Shown: positions 1-7,374 of the stretch, in pieces
How the letters are laid out: the number at the start of each line of letters is the position of its first letter
How positions within the stretch are numbered: position 1 is the stretch's first letter
From: Paenibacillus thalictri
GTDB taxonomy: Bacteria > Bacillota > Bacilli > Paenibacillales > NBRC-103111
Length of the DNA: 64,000 nt
Direction of reading: 5' to 3'
Assembly (NCBI RefSeq): GCF_004307995.1
Contig: NZ_SIRE01000019.1
Coordinates: 124,001-188,000 of the forward strand
The notes under the pieces: model-generated
The model's input: only the letters and a program-made list of their open reading frames with translations
Database searches by the model: none
What the model was told of the DNA's origin: nothing
Program-made: the position numbers and the translations under genes

Positions 1-47
1 ATTTTGGCGCGAATCGACAGCTTGTGAAAGGTGCGCATCGACTTCAT
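1..47 (-). CDS. Sensor histidine kinase, N-terminus only (runs off the window)
   Basis: Only the first 15 codons are present. They read MKSMRTFHKLSIRAK, a basic N-terminus ending in the LSIRAK pattern that often precedes the first membrane segment of YesM-type sensor kinases. The ATG overlaps the TGA of the upstream response regulator gene (ATGA), and an AAAGAGG ribosome binding site lies about 7 bases upstream, so the two are translationally coupled. The kinase identity is inferred from this short stretch and from coupling to a YesN-type regulator. Confidence 0.6.
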   Translation of the reverse strand, partial: MKSMRTFHKLSIRAK

Positions 48-1054
48 ATGCCGCGCCTCTTTCTGAATTCCAACGGCGTCGTCCCGACAAGTTGTTTAAA
101 TACACGGTTGAAATAAGGCAGCGAAGTGAATCCGACTTGATCGGCCACCTCGTAAATTTTGACTTCAGGCGCAAGCAGTAATTCTTTCGCTTTCTCAATG
201 CGCAGCTGATTGACATAGTTCAAATACGTCAGACCCGTCGATTTCTTAAACAACGAGCTGAAATGCGATACGCTTAAATGCGCCATCTCCGCCGCTTCGG
301 GAAGCGAATAATTGTGCGTGTAATGCTTGTCGATATGGTCCCTGACCCGCCGAATCGCCAATTTGACGTTCTGATTGCCGTATTGCGGGACCATATCCAT
401 CCATCTGTCAATCAGCTGATGAAAATGGTGGCGGATGGCCTCTTCCCCTTCTGCCGCTAACGGCATCCCGCCAAACTGCGGATCGATTCCCCGCAAAAAT
501 TCATTCAAACGGCTGGAGAGCGAGCTGAGCAAATTTGTTCTTATGCCCGGCGGCGTTTTCAAGGCAAACGTATCGTTGACCAGCGAATCGATTTGCTCCA
601 GCAGCTCCGCTTGGGACAAATCCGGTAGCGCGTCGGCAAACTGCTGAATGCGGCCGATGGTGTCGCGTGTATCCGTCATGCCGGCCAAGCGGCGGGCGGA
701 TCGTCTCAGCGATTCGTGCAATTCGTCAACATTAAGCGGTTTTAACAAATATTCAAAAATGCCGAAACGCATGGCTTGCTTGGCATACTGGAAATTATCG
801 TATCCGCTGACTATGATCGTGGACATCGGAAGCTCGTGCTCGTATATTTGCTCAGCTAACCACAGCCCGTTTTGACGGGGCATCATAATATCGGTAATCA
901 GAATCGCCGGCCAATGCTCCTGAATAAAATTCCATGCCTCTTCGCCGTTGCCAACCTCTCCAACGACATGAAACTCGGGGCTGAGCTTCTCCACCATTTC
1001 CCCGATTGCGCTGCGAATCCACAGCTCATCTTCCGCTATCAATACTTGAAACAT
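44..1054 (-). CDS. YesN-type response regulator with AraC DNA-binding domain
   Basis: Cytoplasmic transcription factor of a two-component system, 336 residues. A receiver domain fills residues 1-125, with acidic residues in AEDE (8-10), the phosphoacceptor Asp55 in LITDIMMP and the conserved Lys in YLLKP near 105. A middle linker of about 110 residues follows. The last 100 residues are an AraC/XylS helix-turn-helix pair (AAEMAHLSVSHFSSLFKK and VADQVGFTSLPYFNRVFK). I chose the internal ATG at 1054 because the protein then starts directly with the receiver strand MFQVLIAED. The reading frame stays open 25 codons further upstream but that part has no homologous look. The partner kinase overlaps the stop codon. 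Such pairs usually control nearby sugar uptake genes, which here would lie outside the window. Confidence 0.9.
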   Translation of the reverse strand: MFQVLIAEDELWIRSAIGEMVEKLSPEFHVVGEVGNGEEAWNFIQEHWPAILITDIMMPRQNGLWLAEQIYEHELPMSTIIVSGYDNFQYAKQAMRFGIFEYLLKPLNVDELHESLRRSARRLAGMTDTRDTIGRIQQFADALPDLSQAELLEQIDSLVNDTFALKTPPGIRTNLLSSLSSRLNEFLRGIDPQFGGMPLAAEGEEAIRHHFHQLIDRWMDMVPQYGNQNVKLAIRRVRDHIDKHYTHNYSLPEAAEMAHLSVSHFSSLFKKSTGLTYLNYVNQLRIEKAKELLLAPEVKIYEVADQVGFTSLPYFNRVFKQLVGTTPLEFRKRRGI

Positions 1055-1206
1055 ACCTAAGCGCCTCGCTTCCGTGTGCTGATCCTCTAAGAAAATCGTA
1101 ATGGATTGGCGAAAGACTTGCAATGTCAATCATAAGAAAAACTTCTATCGAGGCCTTTTAAAGGCGGGCAACACCGGTTAATATCGACTTTTTCTTGCGA
1201 TATCGT

Positions 1207-1242
1207 TAAAAAAATCGTCCAGCGAGCTTGCGCTGAACGATT
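1207..1242 (-). terminator. Rho-independent terminator after the sulfatase gene
   Basis: On the minus strand a 12-base arm AATCGTTCAGCG pairs with CGCTGGACGATT around a 6-base loop and is followed by a run of seven T. It ends the sulfatase transcript and insulates the downstream two-component genes. Confidence 0.8.
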
Positions 1243-1276
1243 CGGGAATAAAACGGCGTTATAGACGGTCTGTTAA

Positions 1277-2758
1277 TTACTTGAGCCCCACTCTTTCATA
1301 TTGCTCGGACGGGGCATCGCTCTCGCGCATCAGCCGTAACATCTGTTCGGTCATATACGCTTCGATACGTTCGTCTTGGATCGGCTGCTGCTGGTCCGGA
1401 TCCTGCAACGTATCAAACAACAGCGTACCGAACTTGTGCAGCTCGTTGTGCGGATTGGCTCCGATTTTCATCGTTTGCAGCTCCTTGGTAAAGCTGAACG
1501 GCTGCGCCAAAGATAGATCTTTGAGCTCATTCACGCTGAACAAGCACCGCATATGCGAAGGCATCAGCGTATAATTGTAAATCGGACCGTTCTGCGCCGA
1601 GACCGGCGCTTTCATGTACACATAACGGCCGTCCGTACAGTTAATATGCCCGCCATGAATGCCAAATAAAGCTGCCTGCCGCACCGGCTGGTCTGCAGCG
1701 ATCGTCTCTTTTAACGGCTTGCCTTGCATGTCTTCGGGAATGTTCACTTGAAAGAAATCAAGCAAAGTCGGCGCCATGTCGATCATCTGCACAAGGCTGC
1801 TGCGCCGTTCGCCGGTTTTGCCGCACCGCGGATCCCATATAAAAAGCGGCGGCCGGGCGATTTCGTTGTAGAACGGCTGGATGTTTTTCGCCCACCAGTC
1901 ATGTTCGCCCAGCAAAAACCCGTGGTCGGAATTCACGATCAGCAGCGTATCCTTCCACATGTCAAGCTCATCCATCAGATCCAGCACTTTGCCTAAATAA
2001 TGATCGCACATGCTGACCAACGCCGCATACTCGTACCGGCAGTGCTCCACTTGTTCCGGTGTTTCCTCGATACGCCGGTACGGAGGCCAGTCGAAGTGTT
2101 TGCCTTCGTAAGCATGCGGGTAAAGATCCCGGAATGACTGATGCGCAAAAAACGGTTCATGCGGATCAAATGTTTCCAGCTGCAAAAACCAATTATCGTC
2201 GCTGCCGTTCTGACGGATAAAGTCCATCCCTTTTTCAAATACCTGGGCCTGAGGAAAGTCAGCAAGCTCCTTTACGTATTTGCGGTTGATCCAATCTTGA
2301 ATGACCATTCTTCCCGCGCTGTGACCACCTAGCCCCGTTGTATGCCCGCCCATATAGTCGGGTGTTTCCGGATCTTTAATCTCCCCTTTCCAAGGGTCGC
2401 CTTCTTGTCCGCGAATAAATTCGTATGTACTGTAACGGTTGTGATAGGTCGCTCCGCCGTCTTCCCAATAATGCTGATGGTCGGTCACCAAGTGGGTGTA
2501 CACGCCGTTTTGCTTTAAAATTTCCGGCATGGAATCGTCAAACGGCTCCAACGGCCCCCAACTGCGGTGCAAAAAGTTGTACCTGCCCGTTTGCAATTCT
2601 CTTCTGGCCGGCATACAAGGCATGCTGCCGACAAAACAGGTGTCGAAAACAACGCTTTTTTCCGCAAGACGCTGAAAATTAGGCGCCTTAATCCATCCCC
2701 CATAAGGAGGAAGCATATGGCGGTTCAAGGAATCAAACATAATCATAATAGCTTTCAT
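1277..2758 (-). CDS. Sulfatase (type I, formylglycine-dependent)
   Basis: Predicted alkaline-phosphatase-superfamily sulfatase of 493 residues that removes sulfate from an organic ester; the substrate cannot be read from sequence. It starts with MKAIMIMFDSLNRHMLPPYG, giving metal ligand Asp9. The maturation signature C-x-P-x-R is CMPAR at 48-52, where Cys48 would be oxidised to formylglycine. The distal metal-binding motif is NSDHGFLLGEH near residue 300, and FDPHEPFF lies upstream of it. There is no signal peptide, so it is probably cytoplasmic and acts on imported substrate. The frame is open for 26 more codons to a GTG, but the start at 2758 matches the family N-terminus; neither start has a strong ribosome binding site. 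The gene stands alone between two terminators. Confidence 0.9.
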   Translation of the reverse strand: MKAIMIMFDSLNRHMLPPYGGWIKAPNFQRLAEKSVVFDTCFVGSMPCMPARRELQTGRYNFLHRSWGPLEPFDDSMPEILKQNGVYTHLVTDHQHYWEDGGATYHNRYSTYEFIRGQEGDPWKGEIKDPETPDYMGGHTTGLGGHSAGRMVIQDWINRKYVKELADFPQAQVFEKGMDFIRQNGSDDNWFLQLETFDPHEPFFAHQSFRDLYPHAYEGKHFDWPPYRRIEETPEQVEHCRYEYAALVSMCDHYLGKVLDLMDELDMWKDTLLIVNSDHGFLLGEHDWWAKNIQPFYNEIARPPLFIWDPRCGKTGERRSSLVQMIDMAPTLLDFFQVNIPEDMQGKPLKETIAADQPVRQAALFGIHGGHINCTDGRYVYMKAPVSAQNGPIYNYTLMPSHMRCLFSVNELKDLSLAQPFSFTKELQTMKIGANPHNELHKFGTLLFDTLQDPDQQQPIQDERIEAYMTEQMLRLMRESDAPSEQYERVGLK

Positions 2759-3025
2759 GTAATATGACGCAGGGACTTGCCCGCCCAGGGTATTGGAATG
2801 CGTTTTCAACCGGTGAAAAAGATGACGGCTTCGCACTCCGCGCTGCCCTGCGCCCCTCCTTTCCGCAGCTTACTGCGTATGATTGTTTTTTTGGATGTGC
2901 TTTCATTTTGCCGCAAAAGCGACTTAGTAGAAGATTATAATCCTTTCTTTTTCCTTTGACTAGACCCTACCTGAGGCAAGGAAAATTCAATCTGCATACA
3001 TATTTATCAATTTATTGAAATAATA
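2759..3025. other. Intergenic stretch upstream of the sulfatase gene
   Basis: No independent gene is seen. It holds the probable sulfatase promoter (2934-2962). Downstream of that lies a purine-rich AAAGGAGGGG sequence (minus strand) with no start codon at a usable distance, so the leader may be longer than usual. Confidence 0.5.
2934..2962 (-). promoter_or_regulatory. Candidate sigma-A promoter for the sulfatase gene
   Basis: Minus strand TAGTCA, a 17-base spacer and a perfect TATAAT. The -35 box matches only 4 of 6 consensus bases. The leader to the chosen start would be about 170 bases. Confidence 0.35.
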
Positions 3026-3049
3026 GAAAAAGCCGCGGGGTGCGCGGCT
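3026..3049 (-). terminator. Rho-independent terminator after the cupin gene
   Basis: Minus strand stem AGCCGCG/CGCGGCT with a short loop, followed by TTTTTC. It lies 27 bases after the cupin stop codon. Confidence 0.75.
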
Positions 3050-3075
3050 TGCAAAACTTCACGTTCATACGTGTC

Positions 3076-3405
3076 CTAATCCACAATAAACAATTTAGCG
3101 CCCGTCACCGTCGAAGAACGATGAGGTTCCGCCTGATCGGCTACGTGGTAGCTCATCCCGGGCTTCAGCATAAACGTGCGGCCGTCGCTCAACTCCGTCA
3201 ACAGCTCGCCTGCGAGCACCAAAAGCACATGACCTTTGCTGCACCAATGGTCCGCCAAATACCCGGGCGTATATTCAACCATGCGGACACGCACATTGCC
3301 TGCTTGCAGCGTTCTCCAATAGGCGGTTCCCGTCTCCCCTTGATGTTCGGTTGGTTCAACCGTGCTCCAATCCATCGTGCCAAACGGCACATTCATGATG
3401 TTCAT
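3076..3405 (-). CDS. Small single-domain cupin (DHCW-motif family)
   Basis: 109-residue cytoplasmic beta-barrel protein of the cupin superfamily. The motif DHWCSKGHVLLVLAGEL carries the metal-type histidines of cupin motif 1, and LKPGMSYHVADQAEPHRSS resembles motif 2. Related proteins are annotated as DHCW-motif cupins without a proven function. The start at 3405 is fixed by a GGGGAGGAAA ribosome binding site eight bases upstream; the frame is open for 25 further codons. Its own terminator follows. It is tandem with the methyltransferase gene upstream, with a gap of about 110 bases and no obvious terminator, so read-through is possible. Confidence 0.8.
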   Translation of the reverse strand: MNIMNVPFGTMDWSTVEPTEHQGETGTAYWRTLQAGNVRVRMVEYTPGYLADHWCSKGHVLLVLAGELLTELSDGRTFMLKPGMSYHVADQAEPHRSSTVTGAKLFIVD

Positions 3406-3514
3406 TTCCGTTTCCTCCCCGTTGTGCTCCATTTTGTCCAATCTTATGCTTGGCTCCTGCTCTTTAAATATTAATGGCATTAATCAAATGGCGCAAGCCT
3501 GTACAATCAACAGA

Positions 3515-4228
3515 TCAGCATGTAATCCGCTGGGCTACGAAAGTGATGCAGTTGCTTTTTAATAATACAGGTTTCCCTTGTCTCTCGATATGAAACGTAA
3601 GCGGCTGCACCTTTCTGGGCCGGATGCTCCAATCCGCAAAAACGTTTGATAAAAGCATTTCGGCTTCATCCAGCGTTAATATCAGCTCAATCTGCGGTGC
3701 CAGCTCTTCGCCGCTATCGAGATCAATTTCTTGAATATCGGTATTCATAACGATGCAGTTGATTCCTCCGGGCTTGGTCCCTTGATGCATTTTATCAAGC
3801 ACCTGCTTTAATTTTGGCATCGATTCAAGGTGCTCCAAAGCTGATACAGCAACAATAAAATCATATTTCCCTTCCGTTATCACATAATCGCCAATATCCG
3901 ACGGATAGGTATTGATGCAGCCGGCAACTCCAAATTGCTCGCTGTAGCTTCTCAATTTATTCAGCGCCGATTCCAAAACATCGACACAATCGACAGTTAC
4001 GTCCTGATCGCGTAATTTTTGTGCGATTGGAATGCTATTTCGGCCAACACCGCAGCCAAGATCCAGTACATACAGCGGCCGAACCGGATCCAAACAGGAT
4101 AGTTCATCCATGACGGTTTTCACCGGTTTGTGCAGCCATGAGCCGGTCTCAAACAGTCCGTGCCGCTCATAGCAGGCTTCATGATAAGCTTTTTCTTCAC
4201 TTCGGATCTTGGCAATTCTTTCGTCCAC
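3515..4228 (-). CDS. Class I SAM-dependent methyltransferase
   Basis: 237-residue Rossmann-type methyltransferase. Motif I is VLDLGCGVGRNSIPIA near residue 55, followed by an acidic residue after strand 2 (VDCVDV) and the FIVAVSALEHL motif near 130. The acceptor is unknown. I set the start at the GTG at 4228 because GTGAGG lies nine bases upstream. The frame is open to 4279 inside the acetyltransferase gene, and another GTG at 4243 would give a GTGA overlap with its stop. Either way the two genes are coupled, and both lie behind the ZTP riboswitch at 4803-4873, so expression should follow ZTP/ZMP levels. No terminator was found after it. Confidence 0.85.
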   Translation of the reverse strand: MDERIAKIRSEEKAYHEACYERHGLFETGSWLHKPVKTVMDELSCLDPVRPLYVLDLGCGVGRNSIPIAQKLRDQDVTVDCVDVLESALNKLRSYSEQFGVAGCINTYPSDIGDYVITEGKYDFIVAVSALEHLESMPKLKQVLDKMHQGTKPGGINCIVMNTDIQEIDLDSGEELAPQIELILTLDEAEMLLSNVFADWSIRPRKVQPLTFHIERQGKPVLLKSNCITFVAQRITC

Positions 4229-4239
4229 GCGCTTATCCC

Positions 4240-4743
4240 TCACTTCATTATTTCTCGTTCGTACAAATTCGCGCTCCATCCACGGCCGTTAAACCGTCCC
4301 CGATAAATCATGCCTAAGCTTATGTAATAGGCGTTTAACTCCGGATTGTCCGCCATGCAATCCAATCGGATCCAATGCTTGCCTTGTTTTCGAATATAAT
4401 CTTCCGCCCAGACCAGCATCTTCTTGCCCAGCCCTTGTCCTTTAGTTTCTCTTGAAACGGCAAGCCGGTGGATGTATCCGGCATCCTGATGAAATTGTTC
4501 ACCCCATATTTCTTCGTATTGCCATTGGATTGAAAAACAGCCTGCGAGCCTGTCCCCTGCATGTGCCACAAATACATCTTGCTCACTCACAAATTGCTCG
4601 ATATACGTTAAAGTAAATGCCTCCTCTTTCCACTGCCTGATTCCTTTCGACAGACGAATCCATCGGGCGGCCTCGATGTACAGCTGCTGAAGATCTTCCA
4701 AATCTTCACGTGTTGCCCTTCTAATCGCCAGTTGATCGCTCAT
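4240..4743 (-). CDS. GNAT-family N-acetyltransferase, first gene of the ZTP riboswitch unit
   Basis: 167-residue acetyl-CoA-dependent acyltransferase. The coenzyme A pyrophosphate loop is VSRETKGQGLGKKML (Q/R-x-x-G-x-G/A type) after the AGYIHRLAV strand, and the C-terminal half has the usual NAYYISLGM helix and strand. The substrate is unknown. AAGGGGGATGATGACAA supplies a clear ribosome binding site. The gene follows a riboswitch terminator by about 25 bases, so transcription depends on the riboswitch decision. It overlaps or abuts the methyltransferase gene, which suggests the two modify the same or a related small molecule; that is inference. Confidence 0.85.
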   Translation of the reverse strand: MSDQLAIRRATREDLEDLQQLYIEAARWIRLSKGIRQWKEEAFTLTYIEQFVSEQDVFVAHAGDRLAGCFSIQWQYEEIWGEQFHQDAGYIHRLAVSRETKGQGLGKKMLVWAEDYIRKQGKHWIRLDCMADNPELNAYYISLGMIYRGRFNGRGWSANLYEREIMK

Positions 4744-4764
4744 TTGTCATCATCCCCCTTGGAA

Positions 4765-4803
4765 AATAAAAAAAGTATTTGATCGTAGTTGACCAAATAC
4801 TTT
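4765..4803 (-). terminator. Expression-platform terminator of the ZTP riboswitch
   Basis: Minus strand arms AAAGTATTTGGTC and GATCAAATACTTT form a 13-pair stem (one G-U pair) with a 6-base loop, followed by seven T and ATTTT. It begins exactly where the aptamer's GGGCA ends. This is the layout expected when ligand binding stabilises the aptamer 3' helix and prevents terminator formation (an ON switch). Confidence 0.92.
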
Positions 4804-4873
4804 GCCCAGGCGAACGGCTCTTATGCTATATGCGCTCCCCCGCAGTAATCTGCGTTTTCGCCAGTCGCGCATA
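4803..4873 (-). promoter_or_regulatory. ZTP (pfl) riboswitch aptamer
   Basis: The minus strand shows every hallmark of the ZTP/ZMP aptamer. P1 is TATGCGC (4867-4873) paired with GCGCATA (4829-4835). Inside it is the conserved GACTGGCGAA junction, then P2 CGCAG-ATTA-CTGCG, then GGGGAGC. A 10-base linker leads to the 3' domain GCCGTTCGCCTGGGCA. GGCG of the first domain can pair with CGCC of the second to form the diagnostic pseudoknot. Known members sense ZMP/ZTP, which build up when 10-formyl-tetrahydrofolate is short, and mostly control purine or folate genes. Here the only genes downstream are an acetyltransferase and a methyltransferase. Confidence 0.95.
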
Positions 4874-4890
4874 CCTTGATGTATTGCCTA

Positions 4891-4918
4891 ATTATAACTC
4901 AAGCCGCGATCAAGTCAA
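4891..4918 (-). promoter_or_regulatory. Sigma-A promoter of the ZTP riboswitch unit
   Basis: Minus strand TTGACT (4913-4918), a 16-base spacer and perfect TATAAT (4891-4896). Transcription would start near 4884, about ten bases before P1 of the aptamer. The -35 box lies 18 bases after the stop codon of the upstream exporter gene. Confidence 0.85.
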
Positions 4919-4935
4919 TCCTGTTCCCTCCAAAA

Positions 4936-6408
4936 TTAATGCATGGACCGGGCCGCTTCGGCTCCTTTGGCCACCTTGACGCGCCGGATGAAAAGCGCAA
5001 TCGCAAAGCCAATTACCGCAACCAGCATCGCAAATACAAAGGCATTTTGCGATCCGTTCGAAAAGGCGATTGCAGCCTCGTGAGGATTGGTCGGCGCCGC
5101 GGAACGGCTCATATAAGAGTCCACCCCTTTGGACAAAACACTGACAGACACTGCGGTGCCAATCGCTCCGGCAATTTGCTGCAATGTATTCATAATCGCG
5201 GTGCCATCCGGATACAGCTGTTTGGGCAGCTGATTCAGTCCATTTGTTTGCGACGGCATCATAACAAAAGAAATGCCCAGCATCAGACAGCAGTGCAATA
5301 CGATGATGAGTCCGACCGAAGACGCTACCGTAACGCCGGAGAAAAACCATAATACAACCGCAATAAGCGCCAACCCTGGAATAACCAGCCATCTTGGACC
5401 GAATTTATCAAACAACACACCTACAATCGGCGATAAAATCCCGTTCAGCACACCGCCCGGCAGCAGCACAAGACCGGCAGTCATGGCGGACATGGCCATG
5501 GCATTTTGCAGGAATAACGGCAGTACCAGCATGGACGAAAGGATAACCATAAAACAAAGAAATACCATGACGAGTCCCACCGTAAACATCGGATATTGAA
5601 ATACCCGCAGGTTCAGCATCGGCTGTTTCATCACGTTTTGCCGCAGGCAAAATAAAACAAGCGAGACGGCGCCTACTGCGATCGAAACGATGACCAGCAT
5701 ACTGGACCAGCCTCCGCTTTCGCCCGCATGGCTGAAGCCAAACACAATTCCGCCAAACCCGGCTGTGGAAAGCGCGATCGACAACAGATCGATGCCGGGT
5801 TTCGTAATGGCGCTGACATTTTGCATATATCGGATGCCGCAAAACAAAGAGAGGATTAGAAGCGGCAGCGAAAACCAGAAAATATAGTGCCATGACAGGA
5901 ATTCAATCATCAATCCGGCCAGCATCGGACCCGCCGCAGGGGCAAACATAATCACGAGGCCAACGATCCCCATCGCCGCGCCGCGCTTATGAGGCGGAAA
6001 AATGATCAAGATGGTATTAAACATCAGCGGCAGCAGCAGTCCGGTACCGATAGCTTGCAGCACACGCGAAACCATCAGCAGTTCAAAGCTGAACGACAAA
6101 GCGCCAAGCAATGTGCCGGCAATTGCAAAAGCTAATGCGCTTATAAACAGCTGCCGTGTGGTAAACCACTGCAAGAGCAGCCCCGATACGGGCACCAGGA
6201 TGCCAAGTGTCAGCAAATAACCTGTGGTTAGCCATTGGGCGGTTGCCGCGCTTAATTCAAATGTCTTCATGAGATCGCTTAAGGCGATATTTAACGCCGT
6301 TTCACTAAATAAACCTATAAATCCGGCGGTACACAGAGCAACCATAATCGGCAAAACACGGAATACCGGCGTTTCTGGTACAATAGGCGTTGATGCATGC
6401 GAGTCCAA
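4936..6408 (-). CDS. DHA2-family (EmrB/QacA-type) multidrug efflux MFS transporter
   Basis: 490-residue membrane protein expected to have 14 transmembrane helices and to export drugs in exchange for protons. Family signs are the motif-C-like segment GLVIMFAPAAGPMLAGLMIE after helix 4, and ATAQWLTTGYLLTLGILVPVSG around helix 2. The start is a TTG at 6408, supported by GGGGGAA eight bases upstream; no in-frame ATG lies nearby. It is divergent from a TetR-family repressor, and an inverted repeat overlaps both promoters, so local repression is likely. A second exporter of the same family sits at 14393-15874. Confidence 0.92.
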   Translation of the reverse strand: MDSHASTPIVPETPVFRVLPIMVALCTAGFIGLFSETALNIALSDLMKTFELSAATAQWLTTGYLLTLGILVPVSGLLLQWFTTRQLFISALAFAIAGTLLGALSFSFELLMVSRVLQAIGTGLLLPLMFNTILIIFPPHKRGAAMGIVGLVIMFAPAAGPMLAGLMIEFLSWHYIFWFSLPLLILSLFCGIRYMQNVSAITKPGIDLLSIALSTAGFGGIVFGFSHAGESGGWSSMLVIVSIAVGAVSLVLFCLRQNVMKQPMLNLRVFQYPMFTVGLVMVFLCFMVILSSMLVLPLFLQNAMAMSAMTAGLVLLPGGVLNGILSPIVGVLFDKFGPRWLVIPGLALIAVVLWFFSGVTVASSVGLIIVLHCCLMLGISFVMMPSQTNGLNQLPKQLYPDGTAIMNTLQQIAGAIGTAVSVSVLSKGVDSYMSRSAAPTNPHEAAIAFSNGSQNAFVFAMLVAVIGFAIALFIRRVKVAKGAEAARSMH

Positions 6409-6447
6409 GTTTCATTCCCCCAAGTAAGATAAGATGGTCTTGCATTA

Positions 6448-6476
6448 ATTCTACACTTGTTTAATAATTAATTCAA
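6448..6476 (-). promoter_or_regulatory. Promoter of the MFS exporter gene
   Basis: Minus strand TTGAAT (6471-6476), a 17-base spacer and TAGAAT (6448-6453). It lies entirely inside the inverted repeat at 6448-6488. Confidence 0.6.
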
Positions 6477-6488
6477 CAGTTGTAGAAT
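6448..6488. promoter_or_regulatory. Inverted repeat, likely TetR operator between divergent genes
   Basis: ATTCTACA (6448-6455) and TGTAGAAT (6481-6488) are perfect inverted arms around an A/T-rich centre holding a second, imperfect dyad (TTGTT...AACAG and TTAATAATTAA). The arms fall on the -10 regions of both divergent genes. The spacing is long for one TetR dimer, so two bound dimers are possible. Confidence 0.55.
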
Positions 6489-6537
6489 ATATAAATATGG
6501 ACGGTTGATGAATAACACCTGGAAAGGATCGATTGTC

Positions 6538-7194
6538 ATGGAAGATCATAAACGGCGTCCGGGCCGGCCGATGAAACAGGAGGCTTTTGGCAAAGAGTTT
6601 TTGCTCGCCAACGCACTGAACGAATTTGCCAGGAACGGTTACGATGGCACCAGTCTGCGGACGATCGCCCATCTGTCCGACGTGGATGTTTCGCTGATTA
6701 CACATCATTTCGGCTCCAAGCTGGATTTGTGGAAAGCGGTGGTTGACGATTTGGCCGGCAAGATTATGAGCCGTTCGCCTTTCATCGACTATAAACGGCC
6801 GGCAACACGTCAGGAGTTAGAAGCTTTTGCCCGTTATGTTGTTGACGATTTTGTCGATTTCAACATGTCCATGCCTTATCACGGCATGTTCATCAGCAAT
6901 GAATCGATGTTTGCCAATGAGCGGTCGGCCTACTTGATGGAGAAACTAGTAACTCCTTCCTGCAAGTTGTTTCTCCCTTTTATCGAAGACTGCATCCGCG
7001 AAGGGCTGGTTCAGCAGCAAGAACCCGTGATCTTCTTTTTGCTGCTGATCAATTCGGTTTCCTTGTTTGCCGCGGCTCCTCATCATGCCGGAGAGTTGTT
7101 GGAACGTGTAAAACCGGTGGATACGCTAGTATCGGAATTAAAGCGAAGTGTGCTGGCGGTTTTTTTCAAAATAACGGAACCCGCGCAAAAGTAG
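6538..7194 (+). CDS. TetR/AcrR-family transcriptional regulator
   Basis: 218-residue repressor with an N-terminal helix-turn-helix (residues 12-65; TSLRTIAHLSDVDVSLITHHFGSKLDLW) and a helical ligand-binding C-terminal domain. A GRP-rich basic leader (KRRPGRPMK) precedes the DNA-binding domain. The start at 6538 is set by GAAAGGA nine bases upstream; an ATG at 6508 lacks a good site. It is divergent from the DHA2 exporter and probably represses both exporter and itself until a drug binds; this is inferred from the classic layout and the operator-like repeat. Confidence 0.88.
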   Translation: MEDHKRRPGRPMKQEAFGKEFLLANALNEFARNGYDGTSLRTIAHLSDVDVSLITHHFGSKLDLWKAVVDDLAGKIMSRSPFIDYKRPATRQELEAFARYVVDDFVDFNMSMPYHGMFISNESMFANERSAYLMEKLVTPSCKLFLPFIEDCIREGLVQQQEPVIFFLLLINSVSLFAAAPHHAGELLERVKPVDTLVSELKRSVLAVFFKITEPAQK

Positions 7195-7269
7195 CCCGGC
7201 AGCAATTCTCGTTATCCTTCTGCCGCGACACCCGCTTTGAAACGGACGGAGCATACGTTAGGAGATGCA

Positions 7270-7284
7270 TTCAAATTAGTTGAA
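7270..7284. promoter_or_regulatory. Operator-like dyad, copy 1 (upstream of XRE-cupin gene)
   Basis: TTCAA-ATTAG-TTGAA: perfect 5-base inverted arms around 5 bases. A second copy with the same arms is at 7322-7336, 52 bases downstream (about five helical turns), so both lie on nearly the same face of the DNA. Confidence 0.5.
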
Positions 7285-7314
7285 CAAGCAGCCTCAGATC
7301 TCTGCATTTTTCGT

Positions 7315-7344
7315 TGCATTATTCAATTAGGTTGAAGTATATTA
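7315..7344 (+). promoter_or_regulatory. Promoter of the XRE-cupin regulator gene
   Basis: TTGCAT (7315-7320), 18-base spacer, TATATT (7339-7344). The second operator-like dyad lies between the two boxes. Confidence 0.5.
7322..7336. promoter_or_regulatory. Operator-like dyad, copy 2 (inside the promoter)
   Basis: TTCAA-TTAGG-TTGAA, the same arms and spacing as copy 1. Its place between the -35 and -10 boxes fits autorepression by the downstream XRE protein. Confidence 0.55.
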
Positions 7345-7374
7345 ACCTTATCTTATTGTATAAGGGGAATATCC

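Noticed and set aside
2759-2836. N-terminal extension of the first sulfatase from a GTG
   Set aside because: The added residues are unlike the family, which begins at MKAIM.
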